Source: Salminus brasiliensis
Taxonomy: Eukaryota > Chordata > Actinopteri > Characiformes > Bryconidae
DNA: 64,000 bases
Reading direction: 5' to 3'
Assembly: GCF_030463535.1 (NCBI RefSeq)
Contig: NC_132878.1
Span: 20,832,925-20,896,924 of the forward strand
Part shown: positions 1-12,572 of the stretch, piece after piece
How positions within the stretch are numbered: position 1 is the first letter of the stretch
Layout of the letters: each line of letters begins with the position of its first letter
The notes under the pieces: model-generated
What the model was told of the DNA's origin: nothing
The model's database searches: none
What the model saw: the letters and a program-made list of their open reading frames with translations, nothing else
Program-made: the position numbers and the translations under genes

Positions 1-329
1 TCCTTGATCCAACACATAGTTTTCTAAATGTCATTTATTCAAGTAATTCAAGTGAGCTGCTGGTGGAAACGAACAAATCCATATAATGTCTCTGTGAAGT
101 TCACAGAGAAGCCAGCAACCAAACCTGTGCTCTTTTAATCAGAATGTGTATAAATACAAATAATCTTACTCAATAAAAAATGTTTCACAGCCACAAAAAA
201 CAATTACTGCTGAGATAAAATTTACATCAATTTAATACAGCCAATTTAACAGACTTCCAACCACAGACGGCTTTCCTATTTACATATCTGGCACTTTAGA
301 CAACTATGCCACTCAGGAGTCTCATATAT

Positions 330-790
330 AGGGCCCTATTTTAGGGGTCGAGCCGCCAGCTGTGCACTGCGCATCTTTGCTATCGTAACGGGCCTGGAAG
401 GCTTGCCGAAGTGGTGGAGCGCCTTGTTATTATTTTATTTATGTTTATTCCTAATGTAAAAGTTTGCATAGCTGCCAACTGGCTTGTGATATGAGTTTGT
501 GCACTGCGTGTCCATGTGTGCATAACAAGCAGGAGTGTACGCGCCTAGGTTGTTTTCAAGTTAGTGGCGCACCTGTGTTTTCTGTTGCCAAAATAGCAAT
601 ACGCCAGAAATTTACCTGAACACACCTCATTTCGAGATCTCCACACCCATCATCGTAGATATTTTCGCAAGCACCGCTGCTATTTAAGCGGCACAGGCGG
701 AATGTGTAAGAATAGACTATTGGCGGGGTGTAAGGTAGCAATTAGCATCGCAACGTGCCTTGCGCAGGCTGTAAGACTGGGCCCATAAAG
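330..790. mobile_element. Probable non-autonomous DNA transposon relic
   Basis: Moderately GC-rich island in AT-rich DNA, bounded by gggccctatttt at 331 and tgggccca near 778, resembling the GGGCCC-ended repeats common in fish genomes. It contains no coding frame and lies downstream of mrm1 exon 3. The second border is weak; class not determined. Confidence 0.35.
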
Positions 791-1073
791 TTTTACATTT
801 GGTAAGTGGCCCCACTCACAATGTTTAGCAACATTTGTTATCCACATCTCTTTAACTAAAATGAATATTTTGTCAGTGTGACACAGAAACAAGAAAACGT
901 TCTCTGCACCTTAACACACTATGACCTTCAGCTGTCTTGGCAAACACTGTGTGTAGGTCAAGATGTCAAACACTGTTTGTCCTCTCCTGACACTGTGCTA
1001 ACCAGCCCCACTCCCTCATATACATGCATAACATGCCATTCACGGTTCAAACCTAAACCTAAAGGACACATAC

Positions 1074-3107
1074 CCATCAGCAGCAGTGTAGGTTTGGTAA
1101 TCTTGAAGTCAGAACACGGCACAACAGAAACTCCAGGAGTGTTCTCTTTAGACCCAACAGTGCCAATCACCTGCCAACCTTGCTCTAGTTTCGCCTGTGA
1201 AATTAGAGAGCAGCAGAATAAGCAGCAGAAACAGCAGCATGTGAGTTATCTAATAGTAGAATCTATCTGATGCAGATGCAATAAATGGTCTGGCTGATGC
1301 ATAGTGTCACTTACGTCACTACTTCATCAGGGGTAAAGTATAGAATAACATAGCATGCAGCATGTGGCAGCATTAATTTACAGTTAGGTTAATGGGGGAG
1401 GGGGGGGGGGTTACAGCAGACTCCACATACTGTTGGAATTAAGGGGTAAAATGTTAAAACCGATTTGTGTCTGCCGCCTAGAGGCTAAAACTGGAACAGC
1501 TGCTTAGAACCTAATGGCATGCAGGCTGGAAATGAAGGGCAAAACCTCAGTACCTTTATTATCCCAGCCAGGTTGTTGTAGCCAAACACGTCCATAAGCT
1601 CCATTACACCAGAACTGGCTTTGCTCACCACAGGGGTTAATGGGCAGCTAGGAAACACAGAGAACACATTTAAATGCCTTTATATCATATATCAGAATAC
1701 AAATATATATCCAACAATCATTAATAATCAATCAATTTCAGAGACTATATATATAAAAGTTTGTGGACACCCTCTTTTTTTTAGTGCGGTAGCTCAGGTT
1801 GGTCTCATCTGACCTCACTAATGTGGCTGAATGCTATCAAATCATCACAGCAATGTTCCAAAAGCCTTCAGTGAAGGGTGGGAACACTTACTATGGAAGA
1901 GGGAGGGCAAGAAATACTGGTGTCCACAAACGTTTAACTAGCACACACTACTTTCACATGTCAAGATCATATGTTAAGCATAACTGTATCCATGTCGATT
2001 GCATGTCAAGCACATATCAGACCATAAGACACTAATAATCTCTATCTCAGGCAGTCAATCTCAGTGGTAAAGCGGATTAACACAGTGTTACACAGCATTT
2101 AATGCTAATTAATAATTGGGAATTGCATAATAAAGAGCAAATTCAATACTTTCTCAAAAAACATTATTTTTCTGTGTTCAGTCCAATTAAGATAAAGACA
2201 TGTTTTCTTTGCCTTTCAAGCACTGTGGTACAATTCTCTGTATCGGATGCCAAATTAAATTTCTGGTAGTGTGACAACCCTACTAACGGATTTACCTATT
2301 CTGAATACTACTGGCCACTCTGTCCACTCCCAGAAAATAGGCACAGCGCAGAATGGATCCAAGGTTCATTGGATCCTGTACTCCATCCAGGACAAGCCAC
2401 AGGGGATTAGGGTGTCCACCATACTGATGTCTCGCAGATGTCTCCTCTGTGACAAACCTTAGAGGACTGGCCCGAAGGCACACCCCCTGATGGACCATTC
2501 CACCAGTCATCTTGTCCAGTTCTCTCTTACTGACCTCCTGGATCACAACACCACATCTGTGGGCCTCCTCACAAACTTTCTGCACAGCTTCTCTCCGACC
2601 TCCTTCAGTGGTCTTCACAAAGAGCAGGAAGGCTTTCCGCCTGGCCTGACTTAAGGCCAGTAAACACGGGGCCACGCCAAACACCATATCATGTTCTTTG
2701 CCTCCTCTGCGATGGACCTGAGGGGCCTTGACCTTTAGGGAGCCCTTGTGGAGTTTCTGAAGGTCTGCTTCTGTCAAGTCCTCCAAACTGAGCTTCTGGA
2801 TCTCAGAAGACACCCTCCCAGCAGGGTATGGTGCTGTGGGCTCTTTAGCTTTCAACTTCTTTGCAAAAGCAAAATTAGGAGACCTTGAAAGGTTACACAG
2901 GGATGTGATAAAGTGACATTTCTGCTGCTCAGCACGTTTAAAGACAGTGTCTTTTGGCCTAAGGACAGTTCTGGAGGGCTGATATGAAGAATATCGTGGT
3001 CCACCCGAGCACAGGACTGTTAGTAATCCCTCTTTTGGAAAATATCTGTTATTCCCAATTAGTCTTGAACATCTGCATGCTGTCCTCCACTGAAATAAGT
3101 TCCACAT
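1074..3107 (-). CDS. mrm1: mrm1: mitochondrial rRNA 2'-O-methyltransferase 1 (3' end off window)
   Basis: SpoU/TrmH-family (SPOUT) methyltransferase that 2'-O-methylates a guanosine of mitochondrial large-subunit rRNA; it acts in the mitochondrial matrix. Minus-strand exons: 3107-2296 (start ATG to AG|gtaaat), 1647-1554, 1194-1074; joined they give 342 codons plus one base. The N-terminal ~90 residues are basic and Ser/Arg-rich, as expected of a mitochondrial presequence. Next comes the SpoU substrate-binding domain ([10 protein letters not shown], then [14 protein letters not shown]). The first motif of the catalytic domain is [19 protein letters not shown], followed by FLGVDRV and, across the splice, [18 protein letters not shown], typical of MRM1. 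Exon 3 carries [12 protein letters not shown] and stops just before the expected GNEGxGL SAM-binding motif. That motif and the C-terminus are not found in positions 1-1073, so the last exon(s) should lie left of the window. Divergent from mks1. Confidence 0.93.
1752..1942. mobile_element. Tc1/mariner-type MITE in mrm1 intron 1
   Basis: Inverted termini aaagtttgtggacaccc (about 1757) and ggtgtccacaaacgttt (about 1919) enclose about 150 nt with the phrase found in deleted Tc1 elements (tgctatcaaatcatcacagcaatg). No transposase remains. Confidence 0.7.
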
Positions 3108-4638
3108 GATTTAACTAAGCTACTGTAGTAGAATAACTGCGTCTTGTGCGTCCACTCTTCAACTCTCAAGACTGACCAGAGCTTGTTGGCTAGACTAATG
3201 CAGTTAAGAAACGTAGCTCTAGCTAAATAACGGCTCTATAGCTCTATGGCCATCATTGTAGCTAGTTAGCAATTAGCATTTCAGTAGCTATCAACAACCT
3301 TTAAGCATAGGTCACTCATCGTAGTCGCAAAAATATAAGTACAGTTGGAGGCAGTAGCTACATAAAGTGCATACAGTGTCTCAAAACAAGCATTAACTCG
3401 TTTACTAACTAACTAACTCTCCTGTTACAGGAGCTTCAGCTCAAACGCATGTGGCAAGCTGTTCCGGTGATCTCCTGCATGAGCAACGCTGGTTACTGGG
3501 CGCGTCTCGAATCGATTCCCTGTCCCCTACATAGGTTACCTACATAGGTTACCTACATAGGTCAACCAGCTCCCGGCCAGTATAAACCATTTTTTACATG
3601 CTGGTGTAAATTGGTATTTTGCAGTGTCAGCATCTGTGTCTCCACTTATGACATAAAGAAGTGTCCGAAACTATGCTCTATCCACTATATAGTGCACTAC
3701 CTTGGGGTTCCGCCATTTTTTTTGCAGTGTCCGAAAAAGTAGATCCGAATATAGCTAGCTAGTGTACAATCGAATAATCCACAACACTGGCAGGGAGTAG
3801 ACATGCAGTATGACTAGTGATGCTTCAGTGCTTATAATGCTTTTCATATGTATGTGTAATTATACTACTTTCATTCCTTACAAGATTATTCTTATTTATG
3901 AACTTTTCGGATTACATAGGGCACATAAAAATGCATAAAACCATCCTTTGAAAACATTTGAGCAAAAACTATAAATTCTAACATATATACATAATATATA
4001 CCTTCTTAATGTAAAATGTATTAAAAAATGTAATACATTTTAAAGATATCAACAGTTTGTTTTTTAAGGTTTTTAAGGTTCACTTTTTATGATTTTTCAG
4101 GCATTTTGGTGGATTTTGAAACACAGTTTGACTGAAAACGACTGTAGCACAGCAAATGAGCTCACACACAAAACTACGTGTCCGAAATCGAGTTGTCTTC
4201 CCTATAATTGTGCTCTAGCTATATAGTGACCGGCATCTTCGCATGTAGGCGGTAGGGAATAAGGCACGGTTTCTAACACAGCCCCAGTCCTTGCCCGTGT
4301 TTACGGTGCAACCATGAGCCGAGCATGCGCACTAGTCATCACTAGCTACGTTCTGTTACCAAGCAACACGACGCTACCGTAAGATTAGCCCCTTAGCTAA
4401 CTGGTGTATTTCTCAGCGAAAATGTTTCTGTGAACGGAATGTGTGTATTACAGTGTCGGTGACTGAACACTAGCTAGCTATATTCTGCACCACAACCAGA
4501 GTTACAGCACTCAGCAGTGATCCGGCCGGTGTTATTTTCCTCACAGCAGTGGCTAATTAGCTATAGCTAGCTAGCTATCTACGCGTGCTAGCAAGCCAGA
4601 GCCAGCTATCAAGCATTTAGCGAAGGAACGCGGCTGGT
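3108..4638. promoter_or_regulatory. Divergent intergenic region between mrm1 and mks1
   Basis: The two start codons face away from each other across about 1.5 kb, so this segment must hold both promoters (5' UTR ends are not visible). The part nearest mks1 (about 4250-4640) has more CpG than the surrounding AT-rich DNA and many GCTAGC/AGCTAG repeats. No clear TATA box was seen. A triplicated 13-base unit (acataggttacct type) lies at about 3528-3561. Segments at 3655-3720 and 4180-4240 share 'gtgtccgaaa ... tatatagtg' and look like ends of a dispersed fish repeat. Confidence 0.45.
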
Positions 4639-7600
4639 ATGGCTGAAGTGTGGTGCACCGACACTGGGGAAGCCGTCTATCGTTCCCGCGATGCTGTCAA
4701 AAACGTAAGAATAAGGTAGGTCAACGTTTCCAACCAGTAGCTAGCAGTAGCTAGTGCTACATTGCTAGCTGGCTACAGCTTCCAAAAGAGTTTACTGGAA
4801 GCTGGCCACCACAGTTCACCCAGCCAGACATAGCTACAACTGCCAACACTGCCAGCTAACTTTAGCTAGCGTTAATCCTAGCTATGCTATGTATAACGGG
4901 ATTCTTGTCCAAGTCTGGGCATGTACAGGATTTAATAATCGCTTTAAATACTCTTAATCGTACTTTTCTTGTTAGCCAAAGCACCTTTAGCCAGTGCTAA
5001 CTTCTTTTCCTATGACTTTTAGGAGGGTTTTAGGCCACAGTGCTGTAGCACATGGTATTTGATAAGTCGTTTTATGGCTCAGTTTTTATGTTCAGCTACT
5101 TTCTTCATATCTGACACAGATGTGCAAATGCACTCACACAGTTCCTAGTACCTGTAGAGAAGTATCGCCAATAGAATAGGACTCTCTGTAGCAGATAAAC
5201 ATGAACCTATTGGCACCATGCTGCCTAATGCCACTCGTGGGCTAGAGGGGCATAAAGCCCCCAGGCCTTGAGCAGTGGAACTGTGTTCTCTGGAATGATG
5301 GATGGCGCTCCGTCCAGTACTTTGGGCTGGGGAGATGGAGAGGAGATGGGGTGGTGATCATCCAACATCATGTCCTCGCTAACACTCTTGTTGCTGAATG
5401 CAATAAAATCCTTACTGCAATGTTCCAAACTGTAGTGAAATGCCTTTCCTGGAACAAAAAATAAAACAGCTTATACTTTTTCATATTTTTTAATACCCTT
5501 GATTTTGGAAGAAAATGTGAATCAACGAGTTCACTAGCAATTTAATCTTAACCACCAAACGATTCCTAAATGTAGCAGTGTAAAGATTTAGTCTCCCATC
5601 TATTTAACTGGCTAAAACATTGAGTTGGGAAGCTGTGCTACATCTTTAATAGAAAAAAAATGAATTCAAGACAAGGTCAAAATTACACATACACCAACTT
5701 AGGTTATTAATTCAGTGAGGCTAAAAGCTCCAAAATGTCTTTTAACTTACCATGGCTTCTTAACGTTCTCTGTGCTGACATAACCATGGTTTGTGTAGCA
5801 GCACTCATTGGCTTGACCAACACACAGTACAATGGGAAAGTCCAAGGATATCAGTGCACGTTGGAGATGGGTGATCGTAGATTCACTTAAGTCAAGAAAG
5901 TCTCTTGAAGCCATTTCTTAATGCAGATACCAATACCACCAGTGATCAACTGTACGAGTGCTTTTTATTCATGATTATTATCAGCAGGCAAAATGATGAG
6001 CATTTTAAAATCTTTTCCCTTGTCATTTCTGATGCCACTTATGCCATTTGCTGTCCTAGAGTCCGAATCCAGCGAGTGACCTCAACAGCAGCCCTTTCGC
6101 ACCATCTTCAGCAGCAAGTGTTGAGCCAACAGGAGCGAGGCATCATTGAGCTTGACACTTTCGTCTCTCAAACACGACCAAGTGCAAGTATGTGATGAAC
6201 GGAAGAGATCATTGTAAAATCTACCAGTGAACCCTAACGTCATGAGCTTCACTACCTTTCTATTTCTGATTCCTGGACAGCTAGCGACGAAGAAGAGCTG
6301 GTGATTGGCTGGCAGGAGAAGTTCTTCAGTCAGGTACGAGTTTGTGGAACGCAGTTGTTTGTGTTTTCTCCACTGATGTGCTTATACGTTTTCATTGTTA
6401 TCTTTGTATAGTATGAAGTGGACTTGTACCAGACAGAGTCCTCATGTCAGACTCCTCTGGAGAAGCAGTATCATGCAGAAATTGTGGCATTGGAAAAAGC
6501 GAAGAAAAGGAAGAATCAGCGTATTTTCAGCTACACAGACTTCGATCGCTTCACTAACTGGGAGGAGGTGCGTACTGCCTTTTACTTTACTTTTAACCTG
6601 TAGAAAAACACTGTGTTGTTAATAAGCTGCACAATGTACAGATTGGCACAGTGTGATTTATCATCACTTTGAAGACAGATCTTCACTATAAAAAGCTTTT
6701 GGGTTGCATTAGTTATGCACAAGTGTCTGTTTAATTTGTGTGTGTGTGTGAAGTCTTAACTAAGTTCTTAGTCAATACTTGTTAGTTTCCATGTATTGTT
6801 AAGTTTAGTTGCACCACTAATTCAGGACTTAGTCCTGACTTAGCTAGTATAAACTGAGTATTATCACTGTTGCTTCGCATTAACTTAAGGATAACAAGCT
6901 CAGTAGACACCCTGCCTTGCAAAGGTACTTTTTGCATTTAGCACAGTTCACAGCTTAGGCTATTACCTAAGTAGAACATTATTCTTATGAAACACATGTC
7001 TTTGTTCTCTTTGTGCTGTCTTTGTAAACATTTATGCTAAGAACATGCCTACATTTGCAGCCAGATTTGCTTCCATTTATTTAAGCAAAAAAGACAAAGA
7101 CAACTCAATTCACCATTTGTGTTGGACACAGCTTGGTTGAAATGTGAACATTTGATAGATAAATTGTTATTGTTATTTGAGAGCAGCAGGCTCAGAGTCT
7201 GATGACTCCGACTCAGTCCAGGCCAACCTTCCTAGCAGACCGCATGGCCAACGTAAGACACAGACGGCAAGAAAGACGCCCAGTGTAAGTACAGTTCTAA
7301 AGTAGATTGTGCCCATTTTCCAAAGTTTCCATTTTTAAGCCTTCTCTTATGCCTTTTATGTTTCTTTCATTTTTTCTTTTCTTTTCTTTCTTTTCTTTGT
7401 TGTTGTTGTTGTTGTTGTTGTTTTTTAATTTTTATTTTTTATTTTTTAAAGAGATGCCAACATCCCGAAGACCCGTTTGGTAGTATGGGAGCCATCCACA
7501 GAATTTATGAAGAACAGCCACATTGTCAACACACCGATGCAGACCATGCACATCATGGCAGACCTCGGCCCCACTGGAAAGTGAGTGAAACAACGCAGCT

Positions 7601-10600
7601 CATTCTGCATTTAATCAGTTCAGCTACATTTGCACTGTTTGATTGAGTTTCTGATTTTACAGACTGGGGTTGAAGGAGAATGAATATGTCTTATGCACCA
7701 TAAGAGCAGACAGCAATGGAGTAATTACAGTGAAACCTGATTTCAACAACAACAGAGGACCCTACAGGCAAGTCCCCTATTTCTTCACCTTTCATGAAAT
7801 GCGTGTATTGGGCCTAAATGTTATTTAAGCCACTTTGTTTCTAGAGGTTAAAGGAATACTCCAGTATATTTCAGTATATTTTTGTCTGTCAGATTTACAG
7901 TGTATGGTCCGGTACCACAGAAAATAATTTCCACACATTTCTCTTTACTTGGGAAAAACCATGTAGATCAGACATTCCACATTACAATATTGTTGAAATA
8001 CCGCAATGTGGTTTTGCTTAAATTCAGGCTGGAGACGGAGGGAGAAAAGAGAGAGGTGTGGCGCCTCTATCTGGAGAATGCATCCGCTCCAATTCCTGCA
8101 GAGGAGAAGCAGCGAGAGCAGCGCATGTACAGAGATGTAAGCGTTAAAGCATTTTTACCTTAAAAGAACAGCTTCAAAATCCTTCACTGACCTGTAGTCT
8201 CTGTTGTTGCTAATCAAGCCTCGGCACACTGTCAACTGCGCTACACTCGCAAGAACTGCTTAATGCTGTATAACCCAAGTTTTCAGTGTTCAAGTTTTCA
8301 AGGTTTCTGTATCTCCCAGCATGTCAACAAATGCTGTGCACAGCGTGTCCTTTAATGCTGGCTTAAGGTCATATTCCACTTCCCGACTGTAGGGGGAGCC
8401 CAGCAGCAAATAATACAGTTCTTGCATAAGAAGACTTACTGCTTTAAGAAGGAAAATCTCCTTCAGGTCTTATATGGAGTTCTCCTAATGAGTGAATTAC
8501 ATTTAGCCCCTGTGAGTAATGCGTCCTGCATCAGACATCTCAGGGACAGTGCATTTATCTGGATGTTACTGAAATCAGTAAAAACTATTCTTATACAAAT
8601 TCAGTAAATATCCTAGTACAGTATACCCATGGATGGGGCCACAGATTGTGAGATCTGATGTGCAGTCTTACTCTCAGATTCATGACCAGGGAGGCCTGTG
8701 GTTTTACACTTATGATCTCCTGTCTCTTGACAAGCAAGCAAGTTAGTGCCACTCCAGAGCTTTGAACTAGTGCAGAGTGCAGAACTAAAATAAATGAGCT
8801 AGGAGCTAAGCAGAGTTGCAACACTGTAATAATTGGATTGCAATTTATCATGTTATATTGTAATATGCCTACTACTGTATTGAAAATGTAATACTCTCTC
8901 TTGATTCTTCCTTCTGTAGCTCTACAGTCGCCATAAAGATTATCTCAACAGCCTCGTTGGCCAGGACTTTGAAATGGTAGGGAGCAGTTTGCTTGTTTAC
9001 TAGGCTACTATTTATTGACAGTTAAATTCAATTGAAATTTAATTACATTTAAATAGTCATTTCTGTAATACTAATTCTGTTTAAGACTCACATCTGCCTT
9101 GGTGGCTTCAACTACATTTTATAGATATGTTAACTCGATATTCGTTAACATAAATACTGGATTATTCTGTGATGAATTTCTTTCATTGCAGCCACCTCCA
9201 GGGATTCTCCGCCTGATGGTTAATGGGGAGATAAGTAGGAGTATTACCAGAAACAGAACACACATTTTATAAACACAGTACCAGTAAATTCCTGCTTTTG
9301 CATGCAAATGACTCACAAACCCTATTTTTATTTTACAGTTTCTGCACAGGGCTATGAATATGACAACCTGTATGTTAACTTCTTCCTGGAGTTGCCAAAC
9401 AGTAAGTGAGTTCGCAAAAAAATAAACTACAATTCAAAAGTTTGGAATTGCATATGTTGTTATTTAAATCAATATTTGTATATCATTGCTGTCACACAAA
9501 AAAACCTGTATCTCCAAAGTGGCAACTTTACAGTAGAAGTAGAAAACTAAAACTAAAAGGGCAAAATTTTTGAATACCAAGTCATTCTGGAACATTTCTG
9601 TTGGTCCATTCATCATGACATTTTGATATGACTAATGTTTTTAAGCGACAGCGCCAACATGCAGTGTGGATCACAGTATTATACACCACACACCAAAAGT
9701 ATTTAATGTGGTATTCAAGCCATAAAAAGTAATAATGTAAATGACATTATAAAAATATCTAAATTATTATTAATTATTCAATTATTAGTTATTAAATTGT
9801 CTGCCTTATTTGATTTTACAGACTGGGGATATTTCACTTTTAAATATGAGATATTCTAGCTATGAATTAATTGTCAATTATAGTAAATGTAGTTCTATGA
9901 CTACATTCATCTTTCTCAATGATTAAGAAATTATCAATATCTTTATTAAAGCATCTACATTTTTGTACTATAGCCTTTGCAATTGAACAGCATCAGCATC
10001 AAATAACTAGAGCTTGTATCTGTAACTAAGTTTGGTTTTTACCTTTTTTGATAATAACTGGCTGAGTTAGTTATGTATGAATGCTCTTCAGGTTGGTTCA
10101 GTGTGCCATTCCAGAGCCTTTCTGGTGTGACCCAGACATGCCGAACTCGTACACTAGGGAAGGTAAGAAAAATAAATCACAGACTGGATGAATTTGATGT
10201 TTGGATTGCTGACAGACTTACAGAGGCATATACTTTTTGTTTAGGACAACGTGGCCTTCTTCTCCTACCCCTTCAGCTTTGAGTGCTTCTTCAGGAAAGA
10301 GGATGAGTCAGAGGGTGAGAGTTATGTTTTTTTTTTATCTTTTTTTGAGACATTGTTGGCTTGGAGAGAGTTTAATGATAAGATTGGAAAAAAATGAAAA
10401 CAGTACAGTTTTCTTCTTATCCCAGATGAAGTTAATTAGAATGCAGTTTCCCAGACTTCCATTGAACCTCTATTACTTGTTAGCTGCATTGGGCAAGTAG
10501 TTTGAAAAAGATTCAAACTTTAGTCTTAGCATGGTTTGTTTAAATCAAAAACAAAAATTTGTTCATAAAGTAACACTTATCCAGTCATTGGCAGTAATTG

Positions 10601-12572
10601 TTTTTATTATTTGATTTTTTTAAGACTCACTCCTTCAGTGGCCAGTGCTGTACTTCAAGGTCCTTTCCTTGGACTTCTGGCAGCGGTATAGAACTGAGGG
10701 TTACGGATACCTGGTCATACCCTCAACACCTGGTAGGAGATCAGTTCTAAAATAATACACTATAAAATTTACTTGCTAATTTCTTTGCAACAAATGTAGT
10801 TGATGAGTAAGGATATGTTTGTTATCTTAAGCTGAATGAGATTTAAACACTTGGATTAACAAGGAGTAGGTGGCTCCAAATACAAAAGCATACATACATT
10901 TGTGTGTGTGTGGTGTCAGGGTACCATAGGTTGACATGCCACACATGGAGGCCCTTGCAGACGGGCACGGTGGCCGAACTGAGACGCTTCTTTATCGGTG
11001 GAGCTCCTGAACTAGAGGACATCAGTGATGTGAGAGTACCAAGTACATTTAAGGTCAGTCAACCCAGCATTATCCACTGATGAAACAAATGTGACTGTGG
11101 TGAACTGGAGAATTGCTGACATTCCAATATCTGTGATCTAATTTATTTTCCCAAGGGTGATCGTCTCAGCCGTTTCGGGTTTCGCACACAGACAACTGGG
11201 AGTGTCACTTTCAACCTAAACTGCATTCAGCATGCCAGGTTGGCTAAACGCTCATTGTATTTGAACTTTTCTAGTGTTCCAGTATTATTCTGATCTGGAA
11301 TAAATATGTTGCTGTTTTATCATAGGGCATTTGTGGATGCCAACACTTTGAAGAAGAGGAGGCAGACTGTTTTAGACCAACTAGGAGGCCACAGTCAGCA
11401 AGGATCTGTCTATAATGTGTTAGGTAAGAACTGAGATCTTGAAGTACTTTAAAATAAGTCATATCATAGAAAAATCATGTTGTGTTTTTTTAGCCCTCTG
11501 GAGTCTAAGGAAGTTGATTCACCTTTAAAGGCACTTGCAAATAAGATACTCATATGTTTTATACCAAAATGTTCAGAACAATCTCATCTTTCTATAATGA
11601 GACCCCAGGTGACTTGAAGCACTGTGTGAAGAGATATTCTGACCCCAAACCTGAAAACTTTAAGTCATGTTATAGAAAGTTTTCATATAATGTTAAAAAT
11701 GTGGACTAATTGTTTTGGTGCTTGAAATGTTGAGTCTCAGGGTTACAAAAGTAGTGGAATGTATAAATAAAATAGTTTATAAACCGCAGTAGGCAGGCGA
11801 CAAGTTTTTGAGTGCCCATTGTTCAGTTTTACACAAAAATGTAGAAGGACATAAGAATCTACCAGTGTGTGGCAGATGACAAACACACAAATCCACCAGA
11901 AAGGCAGAGAGGAGTATCTCAAACCGTCTTCATAGCCTCTTTACTCAGAATGTACATCACATATAAAACGGATAAAGACATGCAATCGAAATGACAGACT
12001 CTACAGATTCAACAAATGTTTGAAACATGTGTGTGTCTGTGTGTGTGTGTGTCTGTGTGGGGGCGGGGGGGGGGGTCTAAAATTAATACATGGGCAAAAA
12101 CGAAAGGGGCAGGGGCAAAACACATACAAAAAACATAAGAATTTTGGAGGTGGAGAGACATTGTAAGGTATGAAAGAATGTTTCTCTATTCCTACTTAGT
12201 TTGCTAACCCATCATGTATAAATTTGGGAGGCGGAGCTTCTGAAGGAGTTCTGCAGGGGGGGGTTGTTTTGCTGCTGTTTAAATATCAACAGTTGTTCTC
12301 CAGGATTACATACAGCGCCTTTAAAGGCACATTAACAGAAGTAGCCTATTTAATTCTAAGAGATGAATGGCGGCATAAAAATATCTATATGTTCTGAGTG
12401 CATTTCAGGGAGAAAATGAAATGCATAAAAATGAAAAATAAATCCTGTTTTTGTGTGTGTACCTGCAGAGGCATTTCAGAGGGCTCGTAAGCGAATGCAG
12501 GAAGCTAGAGAGAGTCTACCCAGAGATCTAATCAACACTACTGCCCCACTCGCCTCAGAGTCCTCAGCATAG
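4639..12572 (+). CDS. mks1: mks1: Meckel syndrome type 1 protein, B9-domain transition-zone component
   Basis: Component of the tectonic/B9 complex at the ciliary transition zone, needed for ciliogenesis and membrane-protein gating. Eighteen exons: 4639-4715, 6060-6187, 6281-6333, 6412-6567, 7184-7284, 7452-7580, 7663-7767, 8028-8136, 8920-8976, 9192-9234, 9339-9401, 10092-10162, 10245-10314, 10625-10732, 10920-11053, 11156-11238, 11326-11423, 12469-12572. Total 1689 nt, 562 aa; human MKS1 is about 559 aa with the same exon count. Start [20 protein letters not shown] matches the family N-terminus. Further landmarks are [36 protein letters not shown] and [15 protein letters not shown], where the B9 domain begins. 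B9 then runs through [25 protein letters not shown] and [14 protein letters not shown] to the C-terminal [15 protein letters not shown]. Intron 7 has a GC donor (7768). The exon 5 start could be 7184 or 7187 (CAGCAG). The frame is intact throughout, so the gene looks functional. Confidence 0.96.
5165..5450. mobile_element. Deleted Tc1-like element in mks1 intron 1
   Basis: Contains gagcagtggaactgtgttct and ttgctgaatgcaataaaatc, sequence typical of fish Tc1 transposase-derived MITEs. A 67-codon open frame on the minus strand (5225-5428) is a by-product, not a gene. Confidence 0.6.
7375..7440. repeat. TTTC-rich tract and (GTT)n microsatellite in mks1 intron 5
   Basis: Repeated tttct units followed by about nine gtt/ttg trinucleotides and a T-rich tail, ending about 10 nt before the acceptor of exon 6. 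It forms an unusually long polypyrimidine tract. Confidence 0.85.
11480..12345. mobile_element. Possible DNA-transposon-derived insert in mks1 intron 17
   Basis: The 1 kb intron 17 is larger than its neighbours. It contains ctctggagtctaagg at 11498 and cctttaaaggcac at both 11522 and about 12318, plus a GT/G-rich low-complexity run at 12028-12077. The near-identical 'tttaaaggcac' edges suggest an inserted element. No transposase frame was found. Confidence 0.3.

Noticed and set aside
878-1270. 130-codon plus-strand open frame
   Set aside because: It is antisense to mrm1 exon 3 (1194-1074), which has family motifs and splice sites; the plus-strand frame has none.
5225-5428. 67-codon minus-strand open frame inside mks1 intron 1
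   Set aside because: The DNA matches a deleted Tc1-like MITE, so the frame is a by-product.
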